Part shown: positions 38,301 to 50,850 of the stretch, piece after piece
How the letters are laid out: each line of letters opens with the position of its first letter
Numbering within the stretch: the stretch's first letter is position 1
Assembly (NCBI RefSeq): GCF_958295425.1
Contig: NC_081139.1
Location: 24,224,888-24,288,887, forward strand
Source of the DNA: Solea solea
Taxonomy: Eukaryota > Chordata > Actinopteri > Pleuronectiformes > Soleidae
Direction: 5' to 3'
DNA length: 64,000 nucleotides
The notes under the pieces: generated by a model
Seen by the model: only the letters and a program-made list of their open reading frames with translations
The model's database searches: none
Told to the model about the DNA's origin: nothing
Program-made: the position numbers and the translations under genes

Positions 38301-39356
38301 CGCTTTTGCAAGTAAACAACATTGATTAATTATGATGATACAATTATGACCATGGAGCGGGCGACGCTGTACTAATACCCAGACTCATAATTGTCGGAGA
38401 AGTGCTGCCTTTTTTTTTTAATGAAATCTGTGAATAGTCCAGTCGCATGAGCTTAAAATCTCATTTGAGATAAGGGCTTTTTCTTGCACTGAAGCTCAAT
38501 AAATGTGACACATGGATATACAGTGGCTTGTTAACTGTGGGAAGCAGATAATAGAAAAACAATCATAAAGTCCTACTGCAGCCGTGTTTGAAAAATCACT
38601 TCAATCCTGCACCAGACTTACCTTGCATATGTGCTCCCATGTGCAAGTGTGTATGATGTGATGGAGGAAATGACACCAAATCTTAATTTCTCGACTATTT
38701 TCATCAGGAGTATATAAATATCTTTGTGAATTTGTGCGTGTGCGCATGCTGTGAAAAGCTGTTTGTTTGTGGATTTTTTTTATTTTTTTTCATGCTGAGT
38801 GTGGCAGATGGAGTCAGGCTCAAAGTGACACAGCTATAAAGCAACACCTGGTGGAGATGGGCTGGTCACCGCTACATCTGTGGCCATCAAGACTGTGTGT
38901 GTGTGTGTCTCTGTGTGTCTGTGTGTGTGTGTCCTACGGCCAGCAGAAGTGTTGGCACGCTGTGACCAATGTGTGTGATGGTGCCAACCCAAATTCTCTC
39001 TGAGCTGTGCCAAAAAAAGCAGGAAAACACATCAGCCAGAAGATGCAAAAAGAAAGAACAAAGATTTGGACAGCTGTGAAAATGTTTGTTGTGCGTCCTG
39101 AAAAAAAAACAACCAAAAAACCGGCATAGTATTAAAGTGTTGCATGTGTAAAACAAGACAGGTTTGTAATTCTCACATGGCAAAACATTAGAATTAGAAT
39201 TAGAATGAGTCACAGCACTTTAATATGTAAAAGTTTATATTTGTCCAATTACAATTAAAGGAAATATTTGTTTTTCTCTCAACAACTTCAACAAACAACT
39301 GTGGAAATATAAGCAATACATTCATTGAGAAATTTGGTGTGCAAGTGTGTGTGTGT

Positions 39357-39371
39357 GGGGGGGGGGGGGGG
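39357..39371. repeat. Poly-G tract (15 G) after a short GT run
   Basis: A GTGTGTGTGTGT run leads directly into 15 G bases. Confidence 0.9.
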
Positions 39372-40699
39372 ATCGTCTTCCATCTGTTGAGTGAACGTAA
39401 CTCAGTCTTTTCCATTCATGTCCTATGGTGGTTGTTTTTTGACCAGGAACAACAAAGGTGTACTTAGTTGAATAAACCACTCAACATTCATTGTAAATGA
39501 TTCTTGTTGTGAAGAATATCGTGACAGCTCGAGGCGATAAAATGGAAATCAATATTTAGGCTTTAGGAAAGCTGTAAAAACACTGGAGAAAGGTAGCCTG
39601 TGTGAACCCGCCCGAGTCTGCCAGCGAGTTGATTTCGCTCGGCAGACATGTCTGGCAGAGACGTCGTTTTGGCCAACAACAGAATCTACGAAAGAGTGGG
39701 AACCAATCACAAACTGGCTTTTTTTTTCCCCCCCGGGCGATGAATGAGGACAGAACCAAAGTCTAGCAGCTTTTGCTCGACGCGTCCATGAATAGCCAAA
39801 GGCAAGAGGGGAAGTAACGCAGTAACAGGGCAGCTGTGAGGGAAGACCTGTCAGTGTTTATTATGATATTAGAGCATTTATTATAAAATGTTTTCATCCA
39901 TGGCATTTTTACAATGTCATATTTTGTCTTTACTTATTTACAATGTCTTTTAAAAAATGTCGTTTGCGCTTAATACAGTCAGCTCCACAGTCCACACCGT
40001 CATCTGCAGCCGCTGAGGGCGCACGATGTCTGCGATTTCCCATAATCTTTAGCATTTCAGTTTAGCATAGCACATGTTTCCTCACGAGTCTAAAAATCTC
40101 AGACAACAACGTGAGACTTTCTAAGTGAACTTCCCCCGAGTTTGCGTGGGAACAGGTTCAAGCATCATCTGCTCTGTCACCCACCGAGTGTTTCCCCACC
40201 TTGCTCCACAGTTAGCCATTCGAAGCCCTTCCCTGTCCCAGCAGCCCACAGCCCAGCCAGTCAGAAGTCATTACACCCGCTATTAACTCCTGCTCAGCTT
40301 CATTAGGCATGCAAATTGAGGAGGGACAAAGACTTGAAAAACTTTACTCTGTCTGACGCCCTCCCTCCTCCCGTGGCTCTCTTTTCTTTCTCCCTGCTGC
40401 ACTCCCACCTGCATTCAATTAATCCTGTATCTGTATTGACTACTCTGATGTGAGGACTTCTGTCATTTCTCCAAGCGTGGGGACAACATTGCACGAAAGC
40501 TGCATCGATAGCCTGACCTTAAACCATTTCAAACAAAAACCTCCTTAGATTCCTGTCACTATTTGCATCACAACTTGCTGTATCTTCAGTTGACAGGGTA
40601 CATAATTGCATTTTAATGCTCGTCGCGCCGCTGCACTGACGCCTCTGTCCTTTCAATGATTTCTGTATTTGTAAAATGTGAGACTTTAACGGTAGGTGC

Positions 40700-41215
40700 C
40701 ACTTTTTTCCAGCACACTCACGACAAATAACCTGCTCTAATATTCATGAGGGGTCACTCTGTTAACCCAAACTGTGGTAATGAAATTTCACTGGCTTATT
40801 ATGTACGATCACGTCGGCCAGCAAACGATCCCCAATTTATTAATACACTGGCTTGTCATCATTTTTGCGCAAAGGAGGTTTCTCTTTCTCACACCATGAC
40901 CTCCATCCCTCTTTAGTAACCCTCTCGTTGTCCCTGCTGTCTGGAGCCACCAACATCAGCGGCAGGGCCAACATGGGTCAGGGCCAATCTCTTGCACTGA
41001 TGGAGCATAAATGTATTACCAGTGGGCTGAATTACCCAGGGATAACACGTGTGTTGTGCGCACCGTGCCACTGTGCATCATTCAACAGGTTCAAACAGGT
41101 GGAAAATGATATTCAGAGCACAGGAATAAGATCTGCCTCTGACAGCGCACAAGAAAATGTCTTTCATAAGATATTCAGGAGCTGGGGTGGTTTTGAGATT
41201 AATTAGGATTATTTA
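40700..41215. promoter_or_regulatory. Candidate conserved non-coding element
   Basis: Repeat-free, with CTAATATTCATGAGGGG, GGTAATGAAATTTCACTGG and CCCCAATTTATTAATACACT, and low stop density in one frame (117 codons open at 40853). The open frame has no recognisable domain. Inference only. Confidence 0.3.
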
Positions 41216-41312
41216 CAGGCAATAAGAATAGTTGTTTTAAAGAAGATGACTTGTTTTTCTTTTTTTTATCATACAAAAGACAGTTGCAGTCTTAAATGTG
41301 TCCAATGGGGCG

Positions 41313-41525
41313 ACTGTGAATCAGAGCAGGAGCAGGTCATCTTTCAACGGGGAGGTTGTGGGTTTGATCCTCAGCTCCACGAGTGTAAATCATGACGTGT
41401 CCTTTGGCAAGACACTTAATCCCACATTTCTCCTACTGTGAATGAGTATGATAGATGAGTATGAATGTGGGGGTGAATGGCAAAACTATAATGTGAAGCA
41501 GTTTTGAATGGTCATCAAGACACAA
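41313..41525 (+). repeat. tRNA-derived SINE, plus orientation
   Basis: A box B-like GGGTTTGATCC follows an ATCTTTCAACGGGGAGGTTG head. Then come CCTTTGGCAAGACACTTAAT and ...GTGGTCATCAAGACAC-type sequence (here ATGGTCATCAAGACAC). It is the same family as 764-985, diverged. Confidence 0.65.
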
Positions 41526-41876
41526 ACAAAAAAAAGGGCATTTAATAATATTCCCATGAAAAACGAAATAATGCGACGATTGTGATCTCAGAAGAGCAAA
41601 CGCTCGCGTATGTCACCAGAGCAAAAAACACTCAGAGCAAGGACTGTTCAGCAGTCAGCTCATCGATGCTGCTACAGGTATTTTGCAGTAAACAGTGCCT
41701 TCCACTGATTTATAAAAGAATTACAGTGGCATGACTGTCACTGTCGTCTCAAAGTGAAGTGAGTAACTGTTGCTGATGTCACATGTTGCTTTTATTAATC
41801 CCCTCAGTTTTCCTTCAGCCAATTCCCAGATAGGTAACACTTTATAATAAGGGCACATCAATCTATATAACGTAAT

Positions 41877-41937
<61 letters not shown>

Positions 41938-43654
41938 TAGATAACCTTATTTATGTTATTATATGTCAAAAAAAGTCAAAAATACAAATAAAATACAATA
42001 CAATGAAAAATGAAATTAAAAATTAAATTAAATGAAATTAAAAACATTGCAATACACAATGACCAAACTATAATATACACTATATACAATAAGATATATA
42101 AGCTTATATAAGCATCTACTAACTACTAATACATGTTCATGTATGTATTATACATTTTCTGTGTCTGTGAAGTTGGAAATGAGTGTATTGTTTCCTTTAA
42201 GAGACACTTTGTTTATACCACCAAATAATCATTGAGCATTAATAAAACATACTGTAATGTAATGCCCCTCGTGGCCGTTATTTTAAAGAGCAAAATTATT
42301 ATCCTTTGTTAATGTCCGTTGTGAACCTTATTGCACATTATCTGTGTTTCAGGGTCACAAGGAGCATTAACAATAGTTAATAAATGCTTAATTTTAGTTC
42401 AGTAATGCTTATTCAGTACTCCCATGAACAGTTAACAGTTATTATTGTGTAGCTGCATTAATGTCTTAATTAACCCTTAAATAACTTTATTAAATGTTTA
42501 GCTATAACATGAATCAACAGATAGTTAATGCTAATTACAGCTAGGATAACTAAAGGATGGAAATACAGGTTTTATCTGTAAAGAATTGTCGCTCTAATAT
42601 CACATCATTGGATGATAATATGTGAAAATAAGCCTGATCTGAAGTTGTGAAATGACTTTGTTTGCATCCCTTGAACTAAATGTATGAGGCATCATGTGAA
42701 CACAGCCTTTCCATCAGGTCTGTGGTTATGAATCATGTCTCAGCGAAAATTTTGCCACTGCTAAATGGTGCCATGAGGCCAGCGGCCCAAAGGCCAAGGG
42801 CCGGCCCGAGGACAGGTGGCAAGCTAATCATGTGGAAAATGAGAGCCTGGAAGGCAAGTGTTAGGGGGAGGACGGGGGCTGGTGAAGGGGGTCCACCTCA
42901 TGCTCACAGGTCTTGGTCCGGCTGGGAACAAAACCAGCGCCGTGGTCCTCCTCTCTGTCTGCCAGCCACCCCTCTCCCCCACTTCCACCCAACACTCCCA
43001 CAGCACTATTATCCACCCAGAGTTTCTCACACCACCTCCTGAAGGAAGGATGACCTGTTGCTCCATTAGCCTTTTCTTATCCTCATTAAACAAACTCTCA
43101 AGATGCATTGGGTCACTACACAAGAGGATGAATGATATTCTAACCAACCCTTCTTGGTCAATATTCTAGTATAGTAAACTCCCTTTCTATATGGTGTACA
43201 ACAAATCAGTCATTTGCCCACGCGGTCTACAACGTTAGAATGATCAGTGCTGACAGTTAAAGAACAGTTAATTAGTGCTAAACTGTTTTGCTTGGTGCCA
43301 TCTAATAAATGTGTAATCTGTGATGATAAGCGAAACTGAAACTTCTGCCCAACACCAGACACTAAACCCACAAGTAAAATATACAGAATGACACTAATAA
43401 GTGCAAATTATATTTCGTGCATCGGCACAGTTGAAAGGTTCAGCCCAATGCACATTTATACTCCTGCCCATATTCGCGAGGATGAGCGCCGCATCGAGCG
43501 ACAACAAACGCATCCTTGTGTACAGAAAATGTCAGTGTTGGAATGAATGGGCTTTAAATGTTATATCCTGCTGCAACAGTAGCACGAGCACAAGTGGAGA
43601 AGGAACTTTGAAGACATGCAGCAGTTTGTGTTATTTGTCCATTATTAATTATAT
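41526..43654. other. Non-coding stretch
   Basis: It holds the tetranucleotide array below and AAATT-rich DNA at 41975-42060. TAGGTAACACTTTATAATAAGG at 41831 resembles the end of a teleost DNA element whose other end was not found. A GC-richer block fills about 42770-43050. Confidence 0.5.
41877..41942. repeat. (TAGA)n tetranucleotide microsatellite
   Basis: About 16 units of TAGA, with ACAG interruptions near 41925-41935. Confidence 0.95.
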
Positions 43655-43870
43655 TACATTACGCGTCATTTAGCAGACACTTTTATCCAGAGCAACTTAC
43701 AATAAGTGCATTTCAACATTTGGGTAAAAACAAGAGGTAGAAGAAGGTAAGTGCTTCAAGTAAGCCAAACTATAAAGTGCTCGTCATAAGTGCGATTTAG
43801 TTAATTAGTTATAGTTAAGACCTTTACACGTTAACAGTGAGACCAAGTGCAAATTCAGATACAGTATGAC
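43655..43870 (+). repeat. Dispersed repeat with CATTTAGCAGACACTTTTATCC
   Basis: ACATTACGCGTCATTTAGCA, GCAACTTACAATAAGTGCAT and AAGTAAGCCAAACTATAAAG match a very common teleost repeat that opens ACATTACATGTCATTTAGCAG. The class is uncertain. Confidence 0.6.
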
Positions 43871-44762
43871 GATGACTGGAGGATTTTTACAAAACACATC
43901 AACTCAGTGGACAATAACAAAGTTGGACAGGTGCATGTCAAACAACAAACGATGCAGTCCTTAATGATGTCGTGTGCCTGAAAAGGGGGGGTCGACACAG
44001 ACCAGCCCATTCGCTCTGATTCCCACCATCTACTTGATAAATTAGGTGGATCTCAAACCGTGCACCGCCAAGCAGAAAGAGACATTTTCTCTAACTGCTG
44101 TCATGTGACAGCCGCGTGTGACCTCATCGATACGCCATGGGATGTCAACACACCACGAGAGGCGTCCACTGGTGACATCCCTGAGGCCTCAAAAACCTTG
44201 TTTTGTCTTTTGTTGGAGATAATTAGTCGGCATGTTTCCATAGATTTTATTTGAAGAACATTTTTGGTATTAAAACTACTGAAGACCAAAGACAGCTGCA
44301 CTTTTAAAATGCAGGACAGCAGTCAAATCTCTTTGACTTGTCAGGGGGTCATAAAATGATGTGATTTGGTATTTAGAAGTAAATGGAACAACAAATGTGA
44401 TTAGCGTTCTTGCGGAAAACAAAAAAAGGAAAGAGGTTTTTAATGTCCCCCCCCCCCCCACATTTGTCCTACTCTTTTGAAAATCAATAGTTTTCTAAAT
44501 GACATAGGTATTACAGGATCAATACCTTTGATATTGATCTGTTTGTCACCACCTGCAAGCTCTCGCGCAAGCAGTTTGTGAGCTGTTTCTCGACCGCTTC
44601 AAAAGGGCAGGAGACAAAGTCAACACAATACTGAAGAAAGTAGAACATTTAGAAGTAAATATAGTGAGCAACTTTATTCATCACATATACATGTGCTGTC
44701 TGTGGATGTTAAAGATGAAGTGAGTCCATTTTAAATACAAATAAATGTCTTTTACATTTAAA
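43871..44762. other. Non-coding stretch with a poly-C tract
   Basis: A C-run lies near 44449-44459. No gene is seen. Confidence 0.5.
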
Positions 44763-45248
44763 TAGGGAAGCACCGATCCGATATTTGTATCGGTCCCGAT
44801 ATTGAAGAAAATTCTAGATCGGGTATCAGTGACAATGATCAATTATCTGGAACTTTTTCACACGACCTCAGACAACTATATATATATATGTAGCTATTTT
44901 ATAAATCATTTTTGTACTAAACTAAACCATTAGAAAGAACTGACTATGTTGAATGTCTATCAAGCTTGTGAAGCTATTGGTTTATTTAAGATTGCTGTAC
45001 TGGTGCACAGTTATTAAATAAGTAATTTAGTATATTTATATCTGTTTATATGTTTTTAAAAATAGGAAATAAATGTTAAAGTCAAGTCTGAATGATCCCA
45101 GTCTTTTTCACACAATGGGAAATGCAGTTTGTTACCAAAATTGCGCGCTGTTTTTCTGTATCGGTATGGGATCGGGATCGGCCGATTCGAAACCTTTAGA
45201 TATCAGTATCGGTATCGGAGGTGAAAAAAGCGGATTGGTGCATCCCTA
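44763..45248. mobile_element. hAT-type MITE with exact 8-bp target duplication
   Basis: The 486-bp element starts TAGGGAAGCACCGATCCG and ends GGATTGGTGCATCCCTA, whose complement TAGGGATGCACCAATCC matches the start. CATTTAAA occurs exactly on both sides (44755-44762 and 45249-45256). Inside both ends are GTATCGG repeats; the middle is AT-rich. There is no transposase. An 8-bp duplication is the hAT hallmark. Confidence 0.9.
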
Positions 45249-45624
45249 CATTTAAACCATTGTCAAATGAGTTCACACAAAGCTGATTAAAGATCCATGT
45301 TTTTCTGTTTTCATTTCTGTGATGTCACAGCAGAGTAAGAGCGGCAGGAGAAGCACAAGTAAAGCAAATTCCAATCATGTCTTCTAGCTAATGTGATATT
45401 GGAAATGCTGCTGTTATCTTCACCATGCAGCTCCAATTGAGTTTACTGGATGCAGCCAGGTTAAAGGTTAAAAGACAGATAAATAACCACCATATAACTC
45501 AGCAGAAGCAGAAAACTCCACCATTCCTTTCTCTTCTCTCTCTCTCTCTCACTTACTTACTTGTGTGAGAGAGATGGTGATAGTGGCATGGGAGAGAAAG
45601 CCAGGTCATTCACTGCATGGTCTC

Positions 45625-45750
45625 ATGGCACTTTTCCACTATACAGTTCCAGCACGGCTCGACATGGGCGGAGTCATTGTAGCACGGCTTCAAAACACAA
45701 CACACGCAAACTACTGACTACTTGGTGTACTGAATCATTACAATCAGTTC
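45625..45750 (+). mobile_element. Palindromic MITE family, copy 3 (left part)
   Basis: GGCACTTTTCCACTATACAG, CCAGCACGGCTCGAC, GGGCGGAGTCATTGTAGCAC and ACTGAATCATTACAATCAGT match the first 200 bp of the copy at 63427. It is truncated on the right. Confidence 0.65.
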
Positions 45751-47959
45751 ATTAAAAATAAAGGGCCCCATATCAAAATTAGCTTAGGGTCCCATGAAGG
45801 CTTGGGCCGGCCCTGATCATGGCACATGAGTTTGTTCATCCACTGCTGCCTCGATCAGTAAATTCAAATACATCATGACACAAACTTACCAAAACGAGGC
45901 GGCAGTGGATGAACAGCTGCCCCACAAGCTAAAAACAGGGATTAACTCTGTGGACTTGGTGCAGGAAAGTGAGCGATTTACAAACTACAGCTTCCTGCCA
46001 GAAAAAGACCTAATGTCTAATGATGAAGTAAATCAGGGAAGAGTATTCTTAAGATATTGTAGACTTGGTGTTAGTTCTATCACTTTTTTCTCTGCTGGCG
46101 GCCATGTTATCAGTGAAATAGTGTCATATCACAAAATGTCCTTTTAAATATATCATTTGCTGTGTTGTGTGGTCTAAAAATCATTAAAAATTCTGATTTC
46201 CAAACACATTCCAAAAATCCTTGCCCTGCATTTTGATTGCACGAGTGTGAAAAGGCCTCGCAGGAACTGTGACAGAGAGCCACAAACCATAAAAGGAACC
46301 ATAAAAGGCAGAAAAGCTGCATTGAGCAGTGGGCCACAACAGTGTATGTCTCCTGGGTTACCCCTTCTTTGAGGAAATCAGAAGGGCCGCAGGGCAGGAA
46401 AAACAGGTCAATATCACAGTGTTTTTTTCAGGAAAGAATATTGTTGTATGTGTGTTTGAGTAACATCCTGAGGGGAATTATTGATCAACACTGCAGCATG
46501 GGAGAGAAAGGTCCCTCAATGGCTTCAAATTGTTCCTAAATTGCTGTCAAATGAATGCAACTCACACTGGGTTCGAGGCATTTTCAGGGAGAAAGGTTGG
46601 GCCTTGCATAAAAAAAAGAAAAATGTTTTCCAATTTTCAGAGTGCAGGCAAGTTTCAAACTATTAAATATTAAATCAAATGTTTTTCTTTTAACTACTTT
46701 CTACAATTCAATGTAAAGCCACGGAGAGCTGCTACCAAATACTGATGTTTAATCACAGTTAAGATTATAGCTCCTGACAAAAATAAAATAGTCCATTATT
46801 GTCTTGTTAGCCAGAAAATGTGCTTCTTTTTTTAATAAATATGACTCATATTTGTCATCATTACAATGAAAGGTGTCAACAGCGGCTCGATCTCATCTGC
46901 TCCCTGCAAGAAAAAATAACAAAGTAAAACACGGCTGTGATCACTCAAATTGAAGTTCAGAAGTAGCTTCACCCTGACACACACACACACACACAGGAGA
47001 AAGCAGACAGAGGGAAATTAGATCCTGTAAGTCGGATTCTTTTTCAGTGCACAGCCCCTAAATTAGAAATTTGGTCTATCATCCTTTCCTCATTAATATT
47101 TATTGGTACTTTTACTTTGTGGGAAAACGTTAAAAGTAGCACCATGACCCAGTTTGGCTCTGATTCATAGTTTAAGAATGCATTCCAGTAGGACAAAACT
47201 TATTTTATAAGCAATAAAAGCAATTAAGCAATAAAACTGTAGGAGGTGGTGATAAAATCTCTTGTAGTGGACACAAAAAGCAAAATATGGATATCAGAGA
47301 AGCAGAGTCTGATGATGGAAGAGGTTTTATCAAACTTGCCAGAAGGGGAATCAACTCTGCAGTCTCTTCCCATATGTTACTAAGGTGATGTTCCATGACA
47401 TCCATCCTGACTCAGACGCCTGCCAGCCGGAGGTTCTAGCACTGTTCCCCTGCACATCCATCTGGACCAGCTGTAGCACCACAGCTGGAAAACAGGACAG
47501 AAAGATGAGCTCAAAAATAATAATAATAAAGGCTGCCAAATATGAAAAGAATAGCCTGTGCTGGGTAGGTAATTTTCCCTTTGAGAGCTCAAACGCTGTG
47601 ATAATGCTATCATATAAGTTGCTACGTGGTTGTTCATCCACAGTGTTCTTCCTGCAATGAGGTTTAATGTGGTATTCATTTATCTCCGTTGGAATAGAGT
47701 GTTTGGCTGTACTCTAAGCAGCTTCCCTGTCTGTTAAAGGTAATTCAGCAGCCAACACAGGAGAGAAATAACGGTGGAAAAAGTGGGGAGAAAGAGAAAA
47801 GCCATTTTGTCCCTGTCGCCCTATTAATTTGAGGAGAACTAGGAAATGCCAGCAGGATTAAATGTGTTACTCCCACGGGTTTTTTCCTCCCTTCTTATTC
47901 TTTCTCTCTCCAAGTTCAAATTAAAGGATGGGGGGGGTGGTGGGTGGGGCAAGGAGGTG

Positions 47960-48200
47960 GGTGGAAAAAGAGAAGAAAGGTGTTAATTGCTTGCCAATCG
48001 ATAATTCTATAATTACTTTGTGACAAATGGCTGGCTTGCAGTGCTAGGGTAGGTTCATAGGCGGGTGGGGAGGAGGGCGGTCAGTGGGTGGGGATGTTAA
48101 AAGGGATTGGCCATGATCAGGAACGGAAATATTTGCTTTTGTGCCTACAAGCCTGGCCACCCCGGGGGATTTGTGACAGGGAATTTATGTCGGGTTTAAA
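47960..48200. promoter_or_regulatory. Candidate conserved non-coding element, G-rich flanks
   Basis: GTTAATTGCTTGCCAATCGA, TAATTCTATAATTACTTTGT and ACAAATGGCTGGCTTGC are homeodomain/E-box-like words without recognised repeats. G-runs at 47931-47955 and 48060-48092 can form quadruplexes. Inference only. Confidence 0.3.
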
Positions 48201-49056
48201 TGTGAAGCCGTGCCTCACTGGGGAGGGAGAGCATGCACACACATGCATATAATGACACTCGTATTACAGAAAGTAGTTTTTTTTTTTTTTTTGCCTTACC
48301 ATATCAAGCTTTACCTTATATTTCTTCTGAGGTTGAATGAGTTACAAAAGCTCTTCATTCTCCAGGACACGAGACAATAGCCACCCAGAAAATGAAAGCA
48401 TATTAAAGGTGAGCTGGCAGATTATCCTTTTTTGCACCATTAAATTGTCAGGCCACATCAAGAGAAGAGTGGGCTGTAAAAGGAAACCTAGAGTGAGAGG
48501 TTTGAATTTGGCAAGAAGATTTTGAGTCTACTACTGCCTGTCACAGTCCACTTCTTCACATCTTCCAATCACAGTTTCATTATGCCAGCCAAGCGAGAAG
48601 TGATGGGAGTCTCTTCTTATCGGAGGGGGAGCTTTAGTCCGACAGCAGGTGGGCTTTCTGCAGACCTGTACAGGTCAGGGCACCATGACACCTGGTGCCC
48701 CCTAGATGCTTATGGCTGGGCGGAGGAGGGTCAGAGGGGCCCGACGGGGAGATTGATGGCCCACCCTCACTCATGTCAAATCACCTGTCAGCGCGCCCCT
48801 GGCACTGAATCCATTTTGTTTCAAGCCACCATTAACCTTGGACCACTTGGATATATTTCCCCCCCTCTCCATGGACCAGGCCCCCGCAACCTCTGTCTAC
48901 TCCAGCTGCCAAACTAGTTGTGGCCCTCAACTTTTTTCATGATCACTGAGTGTCTGTCCATCAGCATGGTCTTCAAGTTTTAAACTTGAAATAGTAAGAC
49001 ACACGCTATTAGCAAGTGATCTCTTAAACCATTTTAGACTTGATTGATGTGGTTTT

Positions 49057-49205
49057 GCCCTGTGATGGACTGGTGACCTGTCCAGGGTGAACCACACCTC
49101 TGGCCCTATGTCAGCTGGGATTGGCTCCAGCCCACCCTCCACACTGCTCATGTGGGAGATAATGGAGGATAAAGGAAGTGCAATGGATAAGAAATGAATG
49201 ATCCA
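49057..49205 (+). repeat. 3' part of SINE-like family B
   Basis: CCCTGTGATGGACTGGTGAC, CTGTCCAGGGTGAACC and GTCAGCTGGGATTGGCTCCA match the 3' half of the element at 55409-56604. It ends in GGATAA/AATGGATAAG-type tail sequence. Confidence 0.7.
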
Positions 49206-49469
49206 TTGCATTGTAATGCATGGTTGCTGTGTAGTTAAAAGTCTAAATTAAAATCAGATTTTAAAAAACATAATAATAAAGCCTAGAAGAGCCTAGGTCT
49301 CCAAAAAAAAAGGTTTAAAGACTTAAAATGTAACCTTCTAAAAGCCCCCATCAGTTTGTGTGATCACAGAGCCATGGCTCAGTTGTAGCCTTTGGGACTT
49401 TCAACCATGAGGACATGAACGGGCTTCTGATTTGACTCACAATTGTCACCTTTTGGCAAATACAACAGA

Positions 49470-49727
49470 CTCCTCTGTTAAATGTTGAGATTTTAGACAT
49501 TTCTGGAGATTAACGCATGTTTCAGGATTTTTAAGTTATTTTAAATGATCTATAGTATTGTTCTGATCTACTGCAGACGTCACATTTTAGTATCGGCTCG
49601 GCTCACTTGGAACCTCGCTAGAGCAGGTACTAAAAGAGCAGCAGGTACCAGGTTATCTCCAATGGAACAGCAAAAAAAATTGTGTTAAGTCGAGTAGTGC
49701 GAGAACTGTATAATGAAAAAGCACCAT
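49470..49727 (+). mobile_element. Palindromic MITE family, copy 4 (right part)
   Basis: CTCCTCTGTTAAATGTTGAG and ATTTTAGACATTTCTGGAG match 63762-63810. The end GAGTAGTGCGAGAACTGTAT then AATGAAAAAGCACCATG is the complement of the ends at 45628 and 12800. Confidence 0.65.
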
Positions 49728-50099
49728 GTGATGCCGTCACCTTGCTTCACAGCACTGGCCTCTCATGTCCAATGACCACAGGAGACTCACACCTTTCCTG
49801 GGCAATAGCATCCCACTATCACCGAGGGTGCTGTTTTTTTGGCACTCTCTGGCTCTCATGTGTCGGTGGCATTTCCATGAGTACCACTGCTGCTGCTGTG
49901 CACTCTGTTTGCTCCTGGTCGTATGGTGCATCACGCCCCCTGTGACCACAGCCTCTGGCACCTCATATCACCTCACCTTACCTCATATCACGATCCACGT
50001 TCTCGTGGAGTCTTTTCTACGTTTCATCTCGTCTTCTGTGGCGGTAAACTCGCGCTTTGACTGAAGCCGACACAAAGTTAACACGCTGAATCAGCCATA

Positions 50100-50850
50100 A
50101 AGCCATCGATAGAGCTCCTGTTGACGCTGGCGACATGTGACGGAGCTGCTGTGCTGTGGACGGTCATTGACTGCCTGACAGCAGACCGTTCTGGGGGCGG
50201 TGTGTCCTGTGTGGTGGCCGATGCAGGATTTGATATTGCACATGTGATCTATCTATGGACGAAGCATGGTTATGAGCAGATGTTTGATCATTTCACAGGT
50301 CTATAAAAGGGCGATTGGGCTGCCAGTGGCCGCTGTAATATTGATGGATGGCGGGCAGGTGGGGGCAACGATGCTGCCCTCAGACAGACTTTGTTTATTT
50401 ACAGAGTCTGCCGTCTGCCCACCATACTCACCACAGGGCTGCTGTGGTAATGGTACACTGCATTTACAGTCGGGAGAGAAATGCCACGTAGCTATCAGGA
50501 GAAATACTTTCAATTCAAACTTTCCCACAGTCATATTAGTTATATCTGGCTGCATCCTGTGCTTGTTCAACACCAATTTGGTGAATTCAGTATATGAGCT
50601 TACAACAGTACCAATCCATTATTTGCTGTACTCTGTCCCTCGGGGCAAACCTAAATTGGATCCAATAATGAGAGGCAGTAATGATTGTCTTTGCATATTC
50701 AGTCTTGATTTTCAATTATATATCGTTGATATTATTGTTGTAGATGCTGTACGCTGTGGTATTAAATTGAACGTCTCCAAAGAAATGGACTCTGTGTCTT
50801 ATCGAACAAGCCATAGAGGCATTGTTTTATTATGGCCAGCCATCCGCTAG
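50100..50850. promoter_or_regulatory. Candidate conserved non-coding element
   Basis: Repeat-free, with AATATTGATGGATGG, GCTGTGGTAATGGTACAC and TCTTTGCATATTCAG (octamer-like). A 194-codon frame is open at 50266-50850 but has no domain, no obvious codon bias and a Cys/Val/Leu-rich random look. Both strands carry open frames, so low stop density rather than coding is the likely cause. Confidence 0.3.

Larger units (their letters stand above)
36421..41312. other. Long non-coding stretch
   Basis: It holds AATAAA plus an A-run at 36883-36910, an A-run at 37764-37775, a pentanucleotide repeat at 37224-37252, candidate regulatory segments at 38000-38300 and 40700-41215, GT/CT runs at 38894-38932 and a G15 tract at 39357-39371. 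No coding exon is supported. Confidence 0.5.
45249..49056. other. Non-coding stretch
   Basis: It includes a palindromic MITE copy (45625-45750), TC and CA runs (45535-45551, 46977-46995), a T-run (48274-48291), G-rich DNA (47930-48110) and a GC-rich block (48580-48910). GGGCCCCATATC...CTTGGGCCGGCCCTG at 45755-45815 looks like a repeat scrap. No exon is supported. Confidence 0.5.

Noticed and set aside
40853..41206. 117-codon ORF
   Set aside because: No domain or signal; kept only within a candidate non-coding element.
48522..48917. 131-codon ORF in GC-rich DNA
   Set aside because: No domain; length is expected where GC content lowers stop frequency.
50266..50850. 194-codon plus-strand ORF
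   Set aside because: No domain, signal or family resemblance; an overlapping open frame exists on the other strand; no splice context. Kept only as a possible conserved non-coding block.
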